This document shows, piece by piece, positions 7,428-16,293 of a stretch of 64,000 bases of DNA (positions are counted from its first letter, which is position 1; every line of letters starts with the position of its first letter). The DNA comes from Pseudomonadota bacterium (GTDB taxonomy: Bacteria > Pseudomonadota > Alphaproteobacteria > Reyranellales > Reyranellaceae). A program made the position numbers and the translations under genes. The DNA lies in assembly GCA_018240745.1 (NCBI GenBank), contig JAFEFF010000177.1, forward strand, positions 1-64,000. The letters run 5' to 3'. A model generated the notes under the pieces. It was not told where the DNA came from and did no database searches. It saw only the letters and a program-made list of their open reading frames with translations.

Positions 7428-9356
7428 ATGACTTCGGACAATGTCCAGGCCCTGCCCGTCGGCACCCTGCTGGAGGACTACCGGCTCGATTCGGTGATCG
7501 GTCACGGTGGCTTCGGCATCACCTATCGCGCCTTCGACAGCCAGCTCGCCAAGGTCGTGGCGATCAAGGAGTACCTGCCGGTCGAGTTTGCCGTGCGCCA
7601 GGGCGACAAGGTCGTGCCGCGCAGCGGCCGCTCGGCCGAGGACTTCGCCTGGGGCCGGGAGCGCTTCCTCGACGAAGCGCGGGCGCTCGCCCGCTTTCGC
7701 CATCCGCACATCGTCCCGGTGCTGCGCTTCCTCACCGCCAATGGCACGGCCTACACGGTCATGGAGTTCGAGGACGGCCGCAGCCTCGGCGAGATGATCG
7801 GCCATTCGGGCCGGCGGTTGCCGCCGGAGGAGGTGCGCCGTCTTGCCGAGGGCGTGCTGCTCGGCCTGGGCGCGGTGCATGCGCAGGGCTTCCTGCATCG
7901 CGACATCAAGCCGTCGAACATCATCATCCGCCGCGACGGCGTGCCGATCCTGATCGACTTCGGCGCGGCGCGGCAGGCGATCGGCGGCCGCACGCGCACG
8001 CTGACCTCGGTGCTGACGCCGCAATACGCGCCGATCGAGCAGTATACCGCGGAAGGCAAACAGGGGCCGTGGAGCGACATCTACTCGGCCGCCGCGGTGC
8101 TGCACCACGCCATCACCGGCGCGCCGCCGCCGGAAGCGGCGAGCCGCATCGGCAAGGACACCTACCGGCCGCTTGCCGACAGAGAGGCGCGCTCCTACGA
8201 CAAGGCGTTCCTCGCGGCGATCGACTCGGCGCTCGCCTTCGCGCCCGAGCAGCGGCCGCAATCGGTCGCCGACTGGAGCAAGCTGTTCGGCCTGTCGCTG
8301 CCGCGCGCGCACGATGCGCCGACCCACCGCATGGAGCAGCCGGGCACCGGCCTCGCACCGCGCCTGGGCGGCGTCAGTCGCGAGACGCGCCAGCCGCTCG
8401 TGCCGCTGCCTCCGCCGCCCGCGCCGCGGCAACGCAGCACGATGCGCTGGATCATGGCCGCATTGCTGCTGGTGATCGCCGCCACCGCCTGGCGCTATCG
8501 GGCCGAGGTGCGCGATCTGGCGATGGCGCTGCTGCCGTCATCGGGCCTGCCCGCGCCGTCGCAGGCCTCCGTGCCACCATCGACGTCGACGCCGGGCACG
8601 CCGGAACCGACACCGGCGCAAACCGGGGCGCCGGCACAGGCTCCGACCGCGCTGCCGCCGCCATCGGCCGCGCCGGCTTCCACGCCGCCCACGGTCACGC
8701 CCGCACCGAAGGCACTGGAGGAGCCGGCTCGACAGGCGGGCGCCAAGGCGCGCGAAGTCTTCGACAAGGCCCGGGAAGCGGCGACCGCCGCGCGTGCCAT
8801 GGCGAGCGAGGCGCGCATCGCCGCCACGCGGGCGGCCCTGCCCGGTCTCGAGAATGCCGAGCGGGTCACCGGCGACGACGGCTCGAGCTATATCGGCCAG
8901 CTCGCCGACGGCAAACGCTCGGGCCTCGGCGTGCTGGTCTACAAGGGCAACGACACGCAGGCCGGCGAATGGAAGGACAATGTCCTGAACGGCCGTGGCA
9001 CGGAGCACCTGAGCGACGGTCCGGTCTACGAGGGCCAATGGAACAACGGTGTGCCGAACGGCCTCGGCGTGCGCGACAAGCCGGGCAGTGAGCGCGCCGA
9101 GGGCAACTTCGTCGCCGGCCGCCTCGAAGGTCTCGGCACGCGCCATGCGCTGACCGAGCCGACGGTGACGCAGAGCGGCGAGTTCAAGGCCGACATGCTC
9201 GATGGCCTCGGTGTCGAGACGCTGGCGAACGGTGAGCGTTATGAAGGCACCTTCCGCAACGGCAAGCGGAACGGCTACGGCCAGCTGATCGGGCCCGACG
9301 AACGGGCGCGAGCCAGCCGCTGGGAAGACGGAAAGCTCGTCGAAGCGGCACCCTGA
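7428..9356 (+). CDS. Membrane-anchored Ser/Thr protein kinase with C-terminal MORN repeats
   Basis: The 642-residue protein has three parts. Residues about 18-285 are a eukaryotic-type kinase: glycine-rich loop GHGGFGITY (25-33), ATP-binding Lys47 in VAIKEYLP, catalytic HRDIKPSN with Asp159, metal-binding DFG with Asp177, then an APIEQYT activation segment. Residues about 339-360 (MRWIMAALLLVIAATAWRY) form one membrane helix, followed by a Pro/Ala/Thr-rich linker and an Ala-rich, possibly coiled segment (about 435-475). Residues about 485-640 hold MORN-type repeats such as YEGQWNNGVPNGLG and YEGTFRNGKRNGYG, which in other proteins bind lipids or form extended hairpins. The kinase should face the cytoplasm and the MORN domain the periplasm. 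No phosphatase or target is adjacent. Confidence 0.87.
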   Translation: MTSDNVQALPVGTLLEDYRLDSVIGHGGFGITYRAFDSQLAKVVAIKEYLPVEFAVRQGDKVVPRSGRSAEDFAWGRERFLDEARALARFRHPHIVPVLRFLTANGTAYTVMEFEDGRSLGEMIGHSGRRLPPEEVRRLAEGVLLGLGAVHAQGFLHRDIKPSNIIIRRDGVPILIDFGAARQAIGGRTRTLTSVLTPQYAPIEQYTAEGKQGPWSDIYSAAAVLHHAITGAPPPEAASRIGKDTYRPLADREARSYDKAFLAAIDSALAFAPEQRPQSVADWSKLFGLSLPRAHDAPTHRMEQPGTGLAPRLGGVSRETRQPLVPLPPPPAPRQRSTMRWIMAALLLVIAATAWRYRAEVRDLAMALLPSSGLPAPSQASVPPSTSTPGTPEPTPAQTGAPAQAPTALPPPSAAPASTPPTVTPAPKALEEPARQAGAKAREVFDKAREAATAARAMASEARIAATRAALPGLENAERVTGDDGSSYIGQLADGKRSGLGVLVYKGNDTQAGEWKDNVLNGRGTEHLSDGPVYEGQWNNGVPNGLGVRDKPGSERAEGNFVAGRLEGLGTRHALTEPTVTQSGEFKADMLDGLGVETLANGERYEGTFRNGKRNGYGQLIGPDERARASRWEDGKLVEAAP

Positions 9357-9405
9357 TCCGGTCCGGCAAGCGCGGCTGTTTCTACAGCCCGATGAAGCGA
9401 AATCG

Positions 9406-9422
9406 TTGGCACGACTTGTGCT
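9406..9422 (+). promoter_or_regulatory. Sigma-54 (RpoN) promoter of the nitrate operon
   Basis: TTGGCACGACTTGTGCT matches the sigma-54 consensus TTGGCACG-R-N3-TTGC-W at all but one defined position. The invariant GG (9408-9409) and GC (9420-9421) are separated by exactly 10 bases. Transcription would start near 9433, leaving about 20 bases of leader that include the GGGAAGG ribosome binding site of narK (ATG 9453). RpoN control fits nitrogen-limitation regulation of nitrate assimilation through NtrC; I did not identify an NtrC site, which could lie inside the kinase gene upstream. Confidence 0.75.
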
Positions 9423-9452
9423 CCGTTGCGCCCCGGAAAGGGAAGGCCCGCA

Positions 9453-10808
9453 ATGAGCAGAGAACGTTCGACCTGGATCACGGATTGGAACCCGGAAGAC
9501 GAACGGTACTGGGAGACGACAGGCAAAGCCGTCGCCCGGCGCAATCTGATCTGGTCCATCGTCGCCGAGCACGTCGGCTTCTCGGTCTGGCTCCTCTGGA
9601 GCATCGTCGCGACCAGGCTGCCGCAAGCCGGTTTCCACTACACGACCGACCAGCTGTTCCAGCTCGTGGCGTTGCCCGGGTTGATCGGCTCGCTGATGCG
9701 CTTTCCCTATACCTTCGCGGTGCCGATGTTCGGCGGCCGCAACTGGACGATCGTCAGCGCGGCGCTGCTGTTCATCCCGACCGTCCTGCTTGCCTGGTTC
9801 GTCACGCAGCCGGACACCTCGTTCGGTCTCATGCTCGCCGTCGCCGCGACCGCCGGCCTGGGCGGCGGCAACTTCGCCTCCAGCATGGCCAACATCTCGT
9901 TCTTCTATCCCGACCGCATGAAGGGTTGGGCACTCGGGCTCAATGCCGCGGGCGGCAATATCGGGGTCAGCGGCGTGCAGTTGCTGACCCCGATCGTGAT
10001 CGGCCTGGGAACGACCGGCCTCTATCTCCAGAACGCCGGGCTGATGTGGCTGCCGCTGATCGCGCTGTCGCTCTACGGCGCCGTCCGCCACATGAACAAC
10101 CTCACGTCGGCGCGCTCCTCGTTCAAGGACCAGCTCGTCATCGTCGCCCGCAAGCACACCTGGGTGATGTCGTACATCTACATCGGGACGTTCGGTTCGT
10201 TCATCGGCTACTCGGCGGCGTTCCCGCTGCTGCTGAAGACGCAATTCCCGCAGGTCACCGTGGCGATCGCGTTCCTCGGCCCCCTCGTAGGCTCGCTGTC
10301 GCGCCCGTTCGGCGGCCGGCTCGCCGACCGGCTGGGCGGTGCGAGAGTGACCTTCTGGAATTTCATCGTCATGGCCGCCGCGACGGTCGGCGTCCTGTAT
10401 TTCATCGACCTCGGGAGCTTCGCGGGCTTCCTCGCGATGTTCCTCGTCCTGTTCGTCGCCACCGGCATCGGCAACGGCTCGACCTATCGGATGATTCCGT
10501 CGATCTTCCGCGAAGAGAAGCTTCGCAGCTCCAGGATCGCGGACGGTACGGCGCGGCTGCAGGCGATCAGGGACGCCGGCATCGAGAGCGCGGCGGCGCT
10601 CGGTTTCATCGGCGCGATCGGCGCGTGCGGCGGATACTTCATCCCGCGCGGCTTCGGGGCGTCGATCGCGATGACCGGCGGGCCGCACCTGGCGCTGGCC
10701 GTGTATCTCGCTTTCTACATCACCTGCATGGCCCTGACGTGGTGGTACTACCTGCGGAGGAGCTTCCTGGTCGAGCTCGCCCCGAGCCTGGCAGAGGCGC
10801 AGGTGTGA
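9453..10808 (+). CDS. narK: NarK-type nitrate/nitrite MFS transporter
   Basis: The 451-residue integral membrane protein has about 12 hydrophobic segments and the NarK signatures. These are the N-terminal WNPEDERYWETTGKAVARRN, the nitrate-signature-like GLGGGNFASSMANISFFYPD after the fifth helix, and the second half GIGNGSTYRMIPSIF. It should bring nitrate (and exchange nitrite) across the inner membrane. I choose ATG 9453, which has GGGAAGG 5-8 bases upstream, over an upstream TTG. It is the first gene of the nitrate assimilation operon and its stop codon overlaps the nirA start. Confidence 0.92.
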   Translation: MSRERSTWITDWNPEDERYWETTGKAVARRNLIWSIVAEHVGFSVWLLWSIVATRLPQAGFHYTTDQLFQLVALPGLIGSLMRFPYTFAVPMFGGRNWTIVSAALLFIPTVLLAWFVTQPDTSFGLMLAVAATAGLGGGNFASSMANISFFYPDRMKGWALGLNAAGGNIGVSGVQLLTPIVIGLGTTGLYLQNAGLMWLPLIALSLYGAVRHMNNLTSARSSFKDQLVIVARKHTWVMSYIYIGTFGSFIGYSAAFPLLLKTQFPQVTVAIAFLGPLVGSLSRPFGGRLADRLGGARVTFWNFIVMAAATVGVLYFIDLGSFAGFLAMFLVLFVATGIGNGSTYRMIPSIFREEKLRSSRIADGTARLQAIRDAGIESAAALGFIGAIGACGGYFIPRGFGASIAMTGGPHLALAVYLAFYITCMALTWWYYLRRSFLVELAPSLAEAQV

Positions 10809-12592
10809 GCGACTTCACCGAACAGCAGAAGCGCTGGCTGGAGGGCTTCACCAGCGGGCTTGCCGCGCGCAAGGTGGGCGCGACGCCGGTGGCACCGGCG
10901 ACCGGCCAGCCGAGCCTGTCGTCCACCGGGCCGGATGCGCTGCAGCACGCCGCGCAGGATCGAACGGTCGCCGCCGGCGGCAAGCTGGTGGCGGAGGAGA
11001 AGGCCAAGCGCCAGCGCCATCCGCTCGACCGCTGGGACGAGGTCGTCGAGCGCGCGGACAAGGGCGACTTCCCCAAGGGCATCGACGTCTTTCTCACCAA
11101 GTACCACGGGCTTTTTTACGTCGCGCCGGCGGAAAACTCCTTCATGTGCCGGCTGCGCATTCCCAACGGCATCCTGAAGGCCTGGCAGATGCGCGGCCTT
11201 GCCGACGCCGCGCAGGCGCCCGGCGGCGGCTACGCCGACGTCACGACCCGCGCCAACCTGCAGATCCGCGAGATCGCCGCGCGTCATGCGATCGACCTCC
11301 TGACGGCGCTGCAGGCGCTCGGCCTGACCTCGCGCGGCTCCGGCGCCGACAACATCCGCAACATCACCGGCAGCCCGACCGCCGGCATCGATCCGCAGGA
11401 GCTGATCGACACCCGGCCGCTGTGCAGCGCGATGCATCACTACATCCTCAATCACCGCGAGATGTACGGCCTGCCGCGCAAGTTCAACATCGCCTTCGAC
11501 GGCGGCGGCAGGGTGCCGGTGCTGGAGGACACCAACGACATCGGCTTCGTGGCCGCGCAGGCCCAAGGAAGGTCCGGGGATGGCGTCTACTTCCGCCTGC
11601 AGCTCGGCGGCATCACCGGCCACCACGACTTCGCCCACGAGTCCGGCGTGCTGCTGAAGCCCGAGGAATGCGTGAAAGTCGCGGGCGCCGTGGTGCGCGC
11701 GTTCATCGCCCACGGCGATCGTACCAATCGCACCAGGGCACGGCTTAAGTACGTGCTCGACCGGATGGGCCGGGCGGAGTTCCTGAAGGAGGTCGAGAAG
11801 GAATATGGCGCGCCGCTGCGCCGCGCGGCCGGGATCGAGCTGGCGCCGAGGGCAATGGCCGACAAGCATGGCCATATCGGCGTGCACAAGCAGAAGCAGC
11901 CGGGCCTGAACTACCTCGGCGTCGTGCTGCCGGTCGGCCGCATCACGGCCGAGCAGATGCGCGGGCTGGCCGAGATCAGCGAGCGCTTCGGCAGCGGTAC
12001 CCTGCGGCTCACGGTCTGGCAGAATCTGCTGATCTCCGACGTCGCCGATGAGGATATCGGTGTCTGCATCGCGGCGATCCAGGCGCTGGGCCTCGGCGTC
12101 GAGGCGAGTGCGCTCCGCCGCGGGCTGGTCGCCTGCACCGGCAATGCCGGCTGCAAGTTCGCCGCCGCCAACACCAAGGGCCATGCGCTGCGGCTCGCCG
12201 ACTACCTCGAGGCGCGGGTCGCCGTCGACCTGCCGATCAACATCCATCTCACCGGCTGCCATCATTCGTGCGCCCAGCACTATGTCGGCGACATCGGCCT
12301 GCTCGCGGCCAAGATCTCGCGCCCGGAGTCGAGCTCCGAGGGGGAGAGCGTCGAGGGCTACCACGTCTATATCGGCGGCGGTGCGGCCTCGACCGCCGAG
12401 CAGGCGATCGCGCGCGAATATGCGCGCGACGTGGTGTTCGACGAACTGCCGGCGATGCTGGAGAAGCTGCTCGGCGCCTGGCTGGCGCATCGCCGTCCGG
12501 CCGAGAGCTTCTTCGAATTCTGTCGCCGCCACGAGATCGAGGCGCTTCGCGACCTGGCGGCGCGCGCCCCGTTGCGTGCGATCGCGGCATGA
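10805..12592 (+). CDS. nirA: Ferredoxin-type assimilatory nitrite reductase
   Basis: The 595-residue protein is a siroheme/[4Fe-4S] enzyme of the nitrite and sulfite reductase family, which reduces nitrite to ammonium with six electrons from ferredoxin. The two half-domains are visible: TTRANLQIRE near residue 150 and LRLTVWQNLLI in the second half. The cluster ligands are CTGNAGC (Cys-x5-Cys) and TGCHHSC (Cys-x3-Cys), the latter cysteine bridging to siroheme. An N-terminal extension (about 60 residues with FTEQQKRWLEGF) is typical of NirA proteins. The GTG start at 10805 overlaps the narK stop, and its own stop overlaps the nasA ATG. The choice of NirA over NADH-dependent NirBD means a reduced ferredoxin is needed. 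Confidence 0.92.
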   Translation: MSDFTEQQKRWLEGFTSGLAARKVGATPVAPATGQPSLSSTGPDALQHAAQDRTVAAGGKLVAEEKAKRQRHPLDRWDEVVERADKGDFPKGIDVFLTKYHGLFYVAPAENSFMCRLRIPNGILKAWQMRGLADAAQAPGGGYADVTTRANLQIREIAARHAIDLLTALQALGLTSRGSGADNIRNITGSPTAGIDPQELIDTRPLCSAMHHYILNHREMYGLPRKFNIAFDGGGRVPVLEDTNDIGFVAAQAQGRSGDGVYFRLQLGGITGHHDFAHESGVLLKPEECVKVAGAVVRAFIAHGDRTNRTRARLKYVLDRMGRAEFLKEVEKEYGAPLRRAAGIELAPRAMADKHGHIGVHKQKQPGLNYLGVVLPVGRITAEQMRGLAEISERFGSGTLRLTVWQNLLISDVADEDIGVCIAAIQALGLGVEASALRRGLVACTGNAGCKFAAANTKGHALRLADYLEARVAVDLPINIHLTGCHHSCAQHYVGDIGLLAAKISRPESSSEGESVEGYHVYIGGGAASTAEQAIAREYARDVVFDELPAMLEKLLGAWLAHRRPAESFFEFCRRHEIEALRDLAARAPLRAIAA

Positions 12593-15201
12593 TCCGCACC
12601 ACCTGCCCCTATTGCGGCGTCGGTTGCGGGGTCGTGGCCACGCCCGACGGCCGGGGCGGCGCAGCGATCGCCGGCGATGCCGGGCATCCGGCCAACCGCG
12701 GCCGTCTTTGCTCCAAGGGCGCGGCGCTGGACGAGACGCTGGGGCTGGCAGATCGGTTGCTGCATCCCGAGATCGACGGTCGGCGCGTGTCGTGGGAAAC
12801 CGCGCTCGATACCGTCGCAGCGGGCCTGCGCGAGATCATCGCCCGCCATGGGCCCGACGCGGTGGCGCTGTACGTCTCGGGCCAGCTCCTGACCGAGGAC
12901 TACTACGCCGCCAACAAACTGGCCAAAGGCTTCCTCGGCACCGCCAACATCGACACCAACTCGCGGCTCTGCATGGCCTCGTCGGTCGCGGGCCACAAGC
13001 GCGCCTTCGGCAGCGACACGGTGCCGGGCCGCTACGAGGACTTCGAGCTGGCCGATCTGGTCGTTCTGGTCGGGAGCAACCTCGCCTGGTGCCATCCGGT
13101 GCTGTTCCAGCGGCTCGAGTCGGCCAGGCGCGCGCGGCCGGACATGAAGATCGTCGTCATCGATCCGCGGCGCACCGACACCTGCGGCATCGCTGATCTG
13201 CACCTTGCCCTGAGGCCCGGCAGCGACGTCGTCCTGTTCAACGGCCTGCTGGCGTCGCTGCATCGGCGCGGCGCGGTCGCGAGGGACTTCGTCGAGCGCC
13301 ACACCAGCGGCCTCGACGCGGCGCTCGCGACGGCGCGGGCCAGCGACGTCGTCGATTGCGATCTGCCGGCCGCGGACATCGCCGCCTTCTTCGACTGGTT
13401 CGCCCGCACCGAGCGGACCGTCACGCTCTATTCGCAAGGCGTCAACCAATCGAGCGCCGGTGTCGACAAGGTCAACGCGCTGATCAATTGCCACCTGGCG
13501 ACCGGTCGCATCGGCCGGCCGGGCATGGGACCGTTCTCGATCACCGGCCAGCCCAATGCGATGGGCGGCCGCGAGGTCGGTGCGCTCGCGAACACGCTCG
13601 CCGCGCACATGGACTTCGCGCCGGCCGACGTCGATCGCGTGCGCCGTTTCTGGAACGCGCCGCGCATGGCGACCAGGCCGGGCCTGAAAGCGATCGAGCT
13701 GTTCGACGCGGTCGGCCGCGGCGAAATCAGGGCGGTCTGGATCATGGCGACCAACCCGGTCGCCAGCCTGCCCGATGCCGATGCGGTGCGTGCCGCGCTG
13801 AAGCGATGCGAGTATTCGATCGTCTCCGAGGCGATCCGCGCCAGCGACACCGTCGATGCCTGCCGCATCCGCCTGCCCGCGCTCGCCTGGGCCGAGAAGG
13901 ACGGCACCGTCACCAACTCCGAGCGCGTCATCTCGCGCCAGCGCAGTTTCCTGCCGGCACCCGGCGAGGCACGGCAGGATTGGTGGATCGTCAGCCAGGT
14001 TGCGCACCGCCAGGGCTTCGGTGAGGCCTTTGCCTGGAGCAGCGCGGCCGCCATCTTCCGCGAGCATGCCGCTCTCTCGGCCTTCGAGAACGACGGGACG
14101 CGCGACTTCGACATCGGCGCTCATGCCGCGCTCGACGATGCGGCATACGACGCGCTGGCGCCGTTCGCCTGGGGCAAGGAGCGCTTCTTCGCCGACGGCG
14201 GCTTCTTCCATCCCGATCGGCGAGCGCGGTTCGTCGCGACGGTGCCGCGCACCCCGGTGCATGCACCGAATGTCGAGCGGCCGCTGCGCCTCAACACCGG
14301 CCGCCTGCGCGACCAGTGGCACATGATGACGCGCACCGGAAAGTCGGCGCGGCTCGCAGGCCATCGTCCCGAGCCGATGGTCGAGCTTCATCCGCACGAC
14401 GCCGCGGCGCGCGGCATCGTCGACGGCTCGATCGTCGCGATCGAGAGCGAGTGGGGCCGCGCGGTGATGCGCGCGCACGTGTCGGATGTCGTGCGTCCGG
14501 GCGAGGCGTTCGCGCCGATGCACTGGACGGCGCAGCTCTCGCGTTGTGGCCGCGTGAATGCTGCGGTCAATCCCGTTGTCGATCCCGTTTCGGGGCAGCC
14601 GGAGCTGAAGCACACGCCCGTCGAAATCCGCGCCCTTGCCGTGACGTGGCATGGCACGATTCTCGCTCGCCGGCCGCTGATGTTGCCGCCCATGACCTAT
14701 TGGGCGCGCCTCACCAGCCCGGGGCACACCGCCTATCTCATCGCCGGCGGGCAGCCGCTCGCGGAGGTGCGCAAGGCACTCGCCGCGGCGATCCGTGCCA
14801 GCAATCCCGGCCCTTGGCTGGAAGGGGGGCTCGAAGGGCGGCCCGACGCCGTGCAAGGCCTCGGCGCCGTTGTCTCCGACGGCCGTCTCGAAGCCGTCAT
14901 GGTGACGGGCGAATCGCGCGACGAATCCGCGCGCGACCGCCTGGCCCCCTTCATGGCGATCGAGCGTCTCAGCGTCGATCAGCGCAACGCCCTGTTGAAG
15001 GGTGGCGACGCCAGCGATCGCGGCGGCGAGATTTGCGCCTGTTTCGGCGTCTCGTGTCACGCCATCGAACGGGCGATCGCCGACGGTGCGGCCTCGCTCG
15101 ACGCAATCGGCGAAGCGACGCGCGCCGGCACCAGCTGCGGTTCGTGCCGTCCCGAGATCCGTGCGCTGCTGCGCGCGGCGCGGGTGAAGAAGGCTGCGTG
15201 A
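12589..15201 (+). CDS. nasA: Assimilatory nitrate reductase catalytic subunit
   Basis: The 870-residue molybdoenzyme reduces nitrate to nitrite in the cytoplasm. Residues 1-60 bind a [4Fe-4S] cluster through Cys6, Cys9, Cys13 (TTCPYCGVGC) and Cys41 (GRLCSKG). The Mo-bis-MGD domain follows, with the molybdenum ligand Cys128 in NSRLCMASSVAG, VVLVGSNLAWCHP and GMGPFSITGQPNAMGGREVG. A dinucleotide-binding domain is near residues 560-690. The C-terminus (about 805-870) is a BFD-like [2Fe-2S] domain with CACF and TSCGSC, as in Klebsiella-type NasA, a likely electron entry point. The 4-base ATGA overlap with nirA and TGATG overlap with the next gene indicate translational coupling. No NasB-type flavoprotein is present. 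Confidence 0.93.
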   Translation: MIRTTCPYCGVGCGVVATPDGRGGAAIAGDAGHPANRGRLCSKGAALDETLGLADRLLHPEIDGRRVSWETALDTVAAGLREIIARHGPDAVALYVSGQLLTEDYYAANKLAKGFLGTANIDTNSRLCMASSVAGHKRAFGSDTVPGRYEDFELADLVVLVGSNLAWCHPVLFQRLESARRARPDMKIVVIDPRRTDTCGIADLHLALRPGSDVVLFNGLLASLHRRGAVARDFVERHTSGLDAALATARASDVVDCDLPAADIAAFFDWFARTERTVTLYSQGVNQSSAGVDKVNALINCHLATGRIGRPGMGPFSITGQPNAMGGREVGALANTLAAHMDFAPADVDRVRRFWNAPRMATRPGLKAIELFDAVGRGEIRAVWIMATNPVASLPDADAVRAALKRCEYSIVSEAIRASDTVDACRIRLPALAWAEKDGTVTNSERVISRQRSFLPAPGEARQDWWIVSQVAHRQGFGEAFAWSSAAAIFREHAALSAFENDGTRDFDIGAHAALDDAAYDALAPFAWGKERFFADGGFFHPDRRARFVATVPRTPVHAPNVERPLRLNTGRLRDQWHMMTRTGKSARLAGHRPEPMVELHPHDAAARGIVDGSIVAIESEWGRAVMRAHVSDVVRPGEAFAPMHWTAQLSRCGRVNAAVNPVVDPVSGQPELKHTPVEIRALAVTWHGTILARRPLMLPPMTYWARLTSPGHTAYLIAGGQPLAEVRKALAAAIRASNPGPWLEGGLEGRPDAVQGLGAVVSDGRLEAVMVTGESRDESARDRLAPFMAIERLSVDQRNALLKGGDASDRGGEICACFGVSCHAIERAIADGAASLDAIGEATRAGTSCGSCRPEIRALLRAARVKKAA

Positions 15202-16199
15202 TGCAGGCCTTCCCGATCTTCCTGTCACTGCAGGATCGCCGGGCGCTGGTCGTCGGCGGTACGGCTCCCGCCGCGCGCAAGATGGAGCTGCTGCTGTCGG
15301 CCGGTGCGCGCGTGTCGTTGATCGCCGACACGGTGACCGGCGAGATCGCCCAGTTGATCTCCGAGCACCGGATCAGTTGGGCCGGCCGCACTTTCGAGGC
15401 CGACGCGCTCGACGGCATGTCGATCGTGATCGTCGCTTGCGGCGATTCCCTGCTGCAGGCGCATGTCTCGCGCGCGGCGCAGGCGCGCGGCCTGCCGGTG
15501 AACGTCGTCGATACGCCGGCCTTGTCGAGCTTCACCATGCCGGCGATCGTCGATCGCGGGCCGGTCACGGTTGCGATCTCGACCGGCGGCGCGGCGCCCG
15601 CGCTGGCGCGCCGACTACGGGCGGAGATCGAACGCGCGTTGCCGGCCGCGATCGGACGACTGGCGCGGTTCGCCGAAATCTTTCGCGCCCAGGTGGGCCG
15701 TACGATCCTCGAGCCACGCGCGCGGCGGCTGTTCTGGGACCGCGTGTTCGAGGGCCGCGTCGGCGAGCTGGCGCTGGCCGGCGATGAAATCGCTGCCCGT
15801 CGCGAGCTGATCCGCCTGCTCGATTCGGTGCGCCGGGAACCGGCGCCCGCGCAAGGCATGGTGCATCTGGTCGGCGCGGGGCCCGGCGATCCCGATCTTC
15901 TGACCCTGAAGGCACATCGCCTGCTGCAGGGCGCCGACGTCATCGTCTACGACCGGCTCGTCTCCCCCGAGGTGGTTGCCGCCGGCCGCCGCGAGGCCGA
16001 ACGAGTTTGCGCATCGGTGGAGGAGGCCGCCCGGCGCGTCATTACGTTTGTCCGCGCGGGGCGCAGCGTCGTGCGCCTGGCCTCGGGCTCCAGCGCCGCC
16101 GAGTTCGAAGCGTTGTGGGTTGCCGGAATCCCGGTCGAAATCGTACCGGGCGTGCCAGAAATCGCGCCCGCTGCATGTTCTGTGAACATCACCCGCTAA
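15201..16199 (+). CDS. cysG: CysG-like siroheme synthase with degenerate, truncated methyltransferase half
   Basis: The 332 residues should be compared with about 460 for full CysG. Residues 1-210 match the precorrin-2 dehydrogenase/ferrochelatase half, with an NAD-binding VVGGTAPAARKMELLLSAGA, VNVVDTPALSSFTMPAIVDR and STGGAAPALARRLR. The ATDDD segment of E. coli CysG, which includes the catalytic Asp104, reads ACGDS here. Residues 223-332 begin like uroporphyrinogen-III methyltransferase (VGAGPGDPDLLTLKAHRLL, VYDRLVS). They then lose the GKR and GGDPF-FGRGGEE motifs (reduced to ASGSSAAEFEAL) and stop before the PLTHR region. The frame is clean. Siroheme is needed by NirA next door, so this protein probably supplies only the dehydrogenase/chelatase step, or has become regulatory. 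A separate methyltransferase would be required. Confidence 0.8.
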   Translation: MQAFPIFLSLQDRRALVVGGTAPAARKMELLLSAGARVSLIADTVTGEIAQLISEHRISWAGRTFEADALDGMSIVIVACGDSLLQAHVSRAAQARGLPVNVVDTPALSSFTMPAIVDRGPVTVAISTGGAAPALARRLRAEIERALPAAIGRLARFAEIFRAQVGRTILEPRARRLFWDRVFEGRVGELALAGDEIAARRELIRLLDSVRREPAPAQGMVHLVGAGPGDPDLLTLKAHRLLQGADVIVYDRLVSPEVVAAGRREAERVCASVEEAARRVITFVRAGRSVVRLASGSSAAEFEALWVAGIPVEIVPGVPEIAPAACSVNITR

Positions 16200-16293
16200 G
16201 GCCCTACGAAAAACGGGAAATTTCGCTTTGAGTCGGGAATCGGACTCTGATAGAACCCTCTGTGGCAAAAATGCAACAAAGACAGGGCAGGGG

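Noticed and set aside
15900..16199. A frameshift hiding the rest of the CysG methyltransferase domain
   Set aside because: The degenerate region stays in one frame with family-like spacing, and the 94 bases before the next gene are too short to hold the missing part in any frame.
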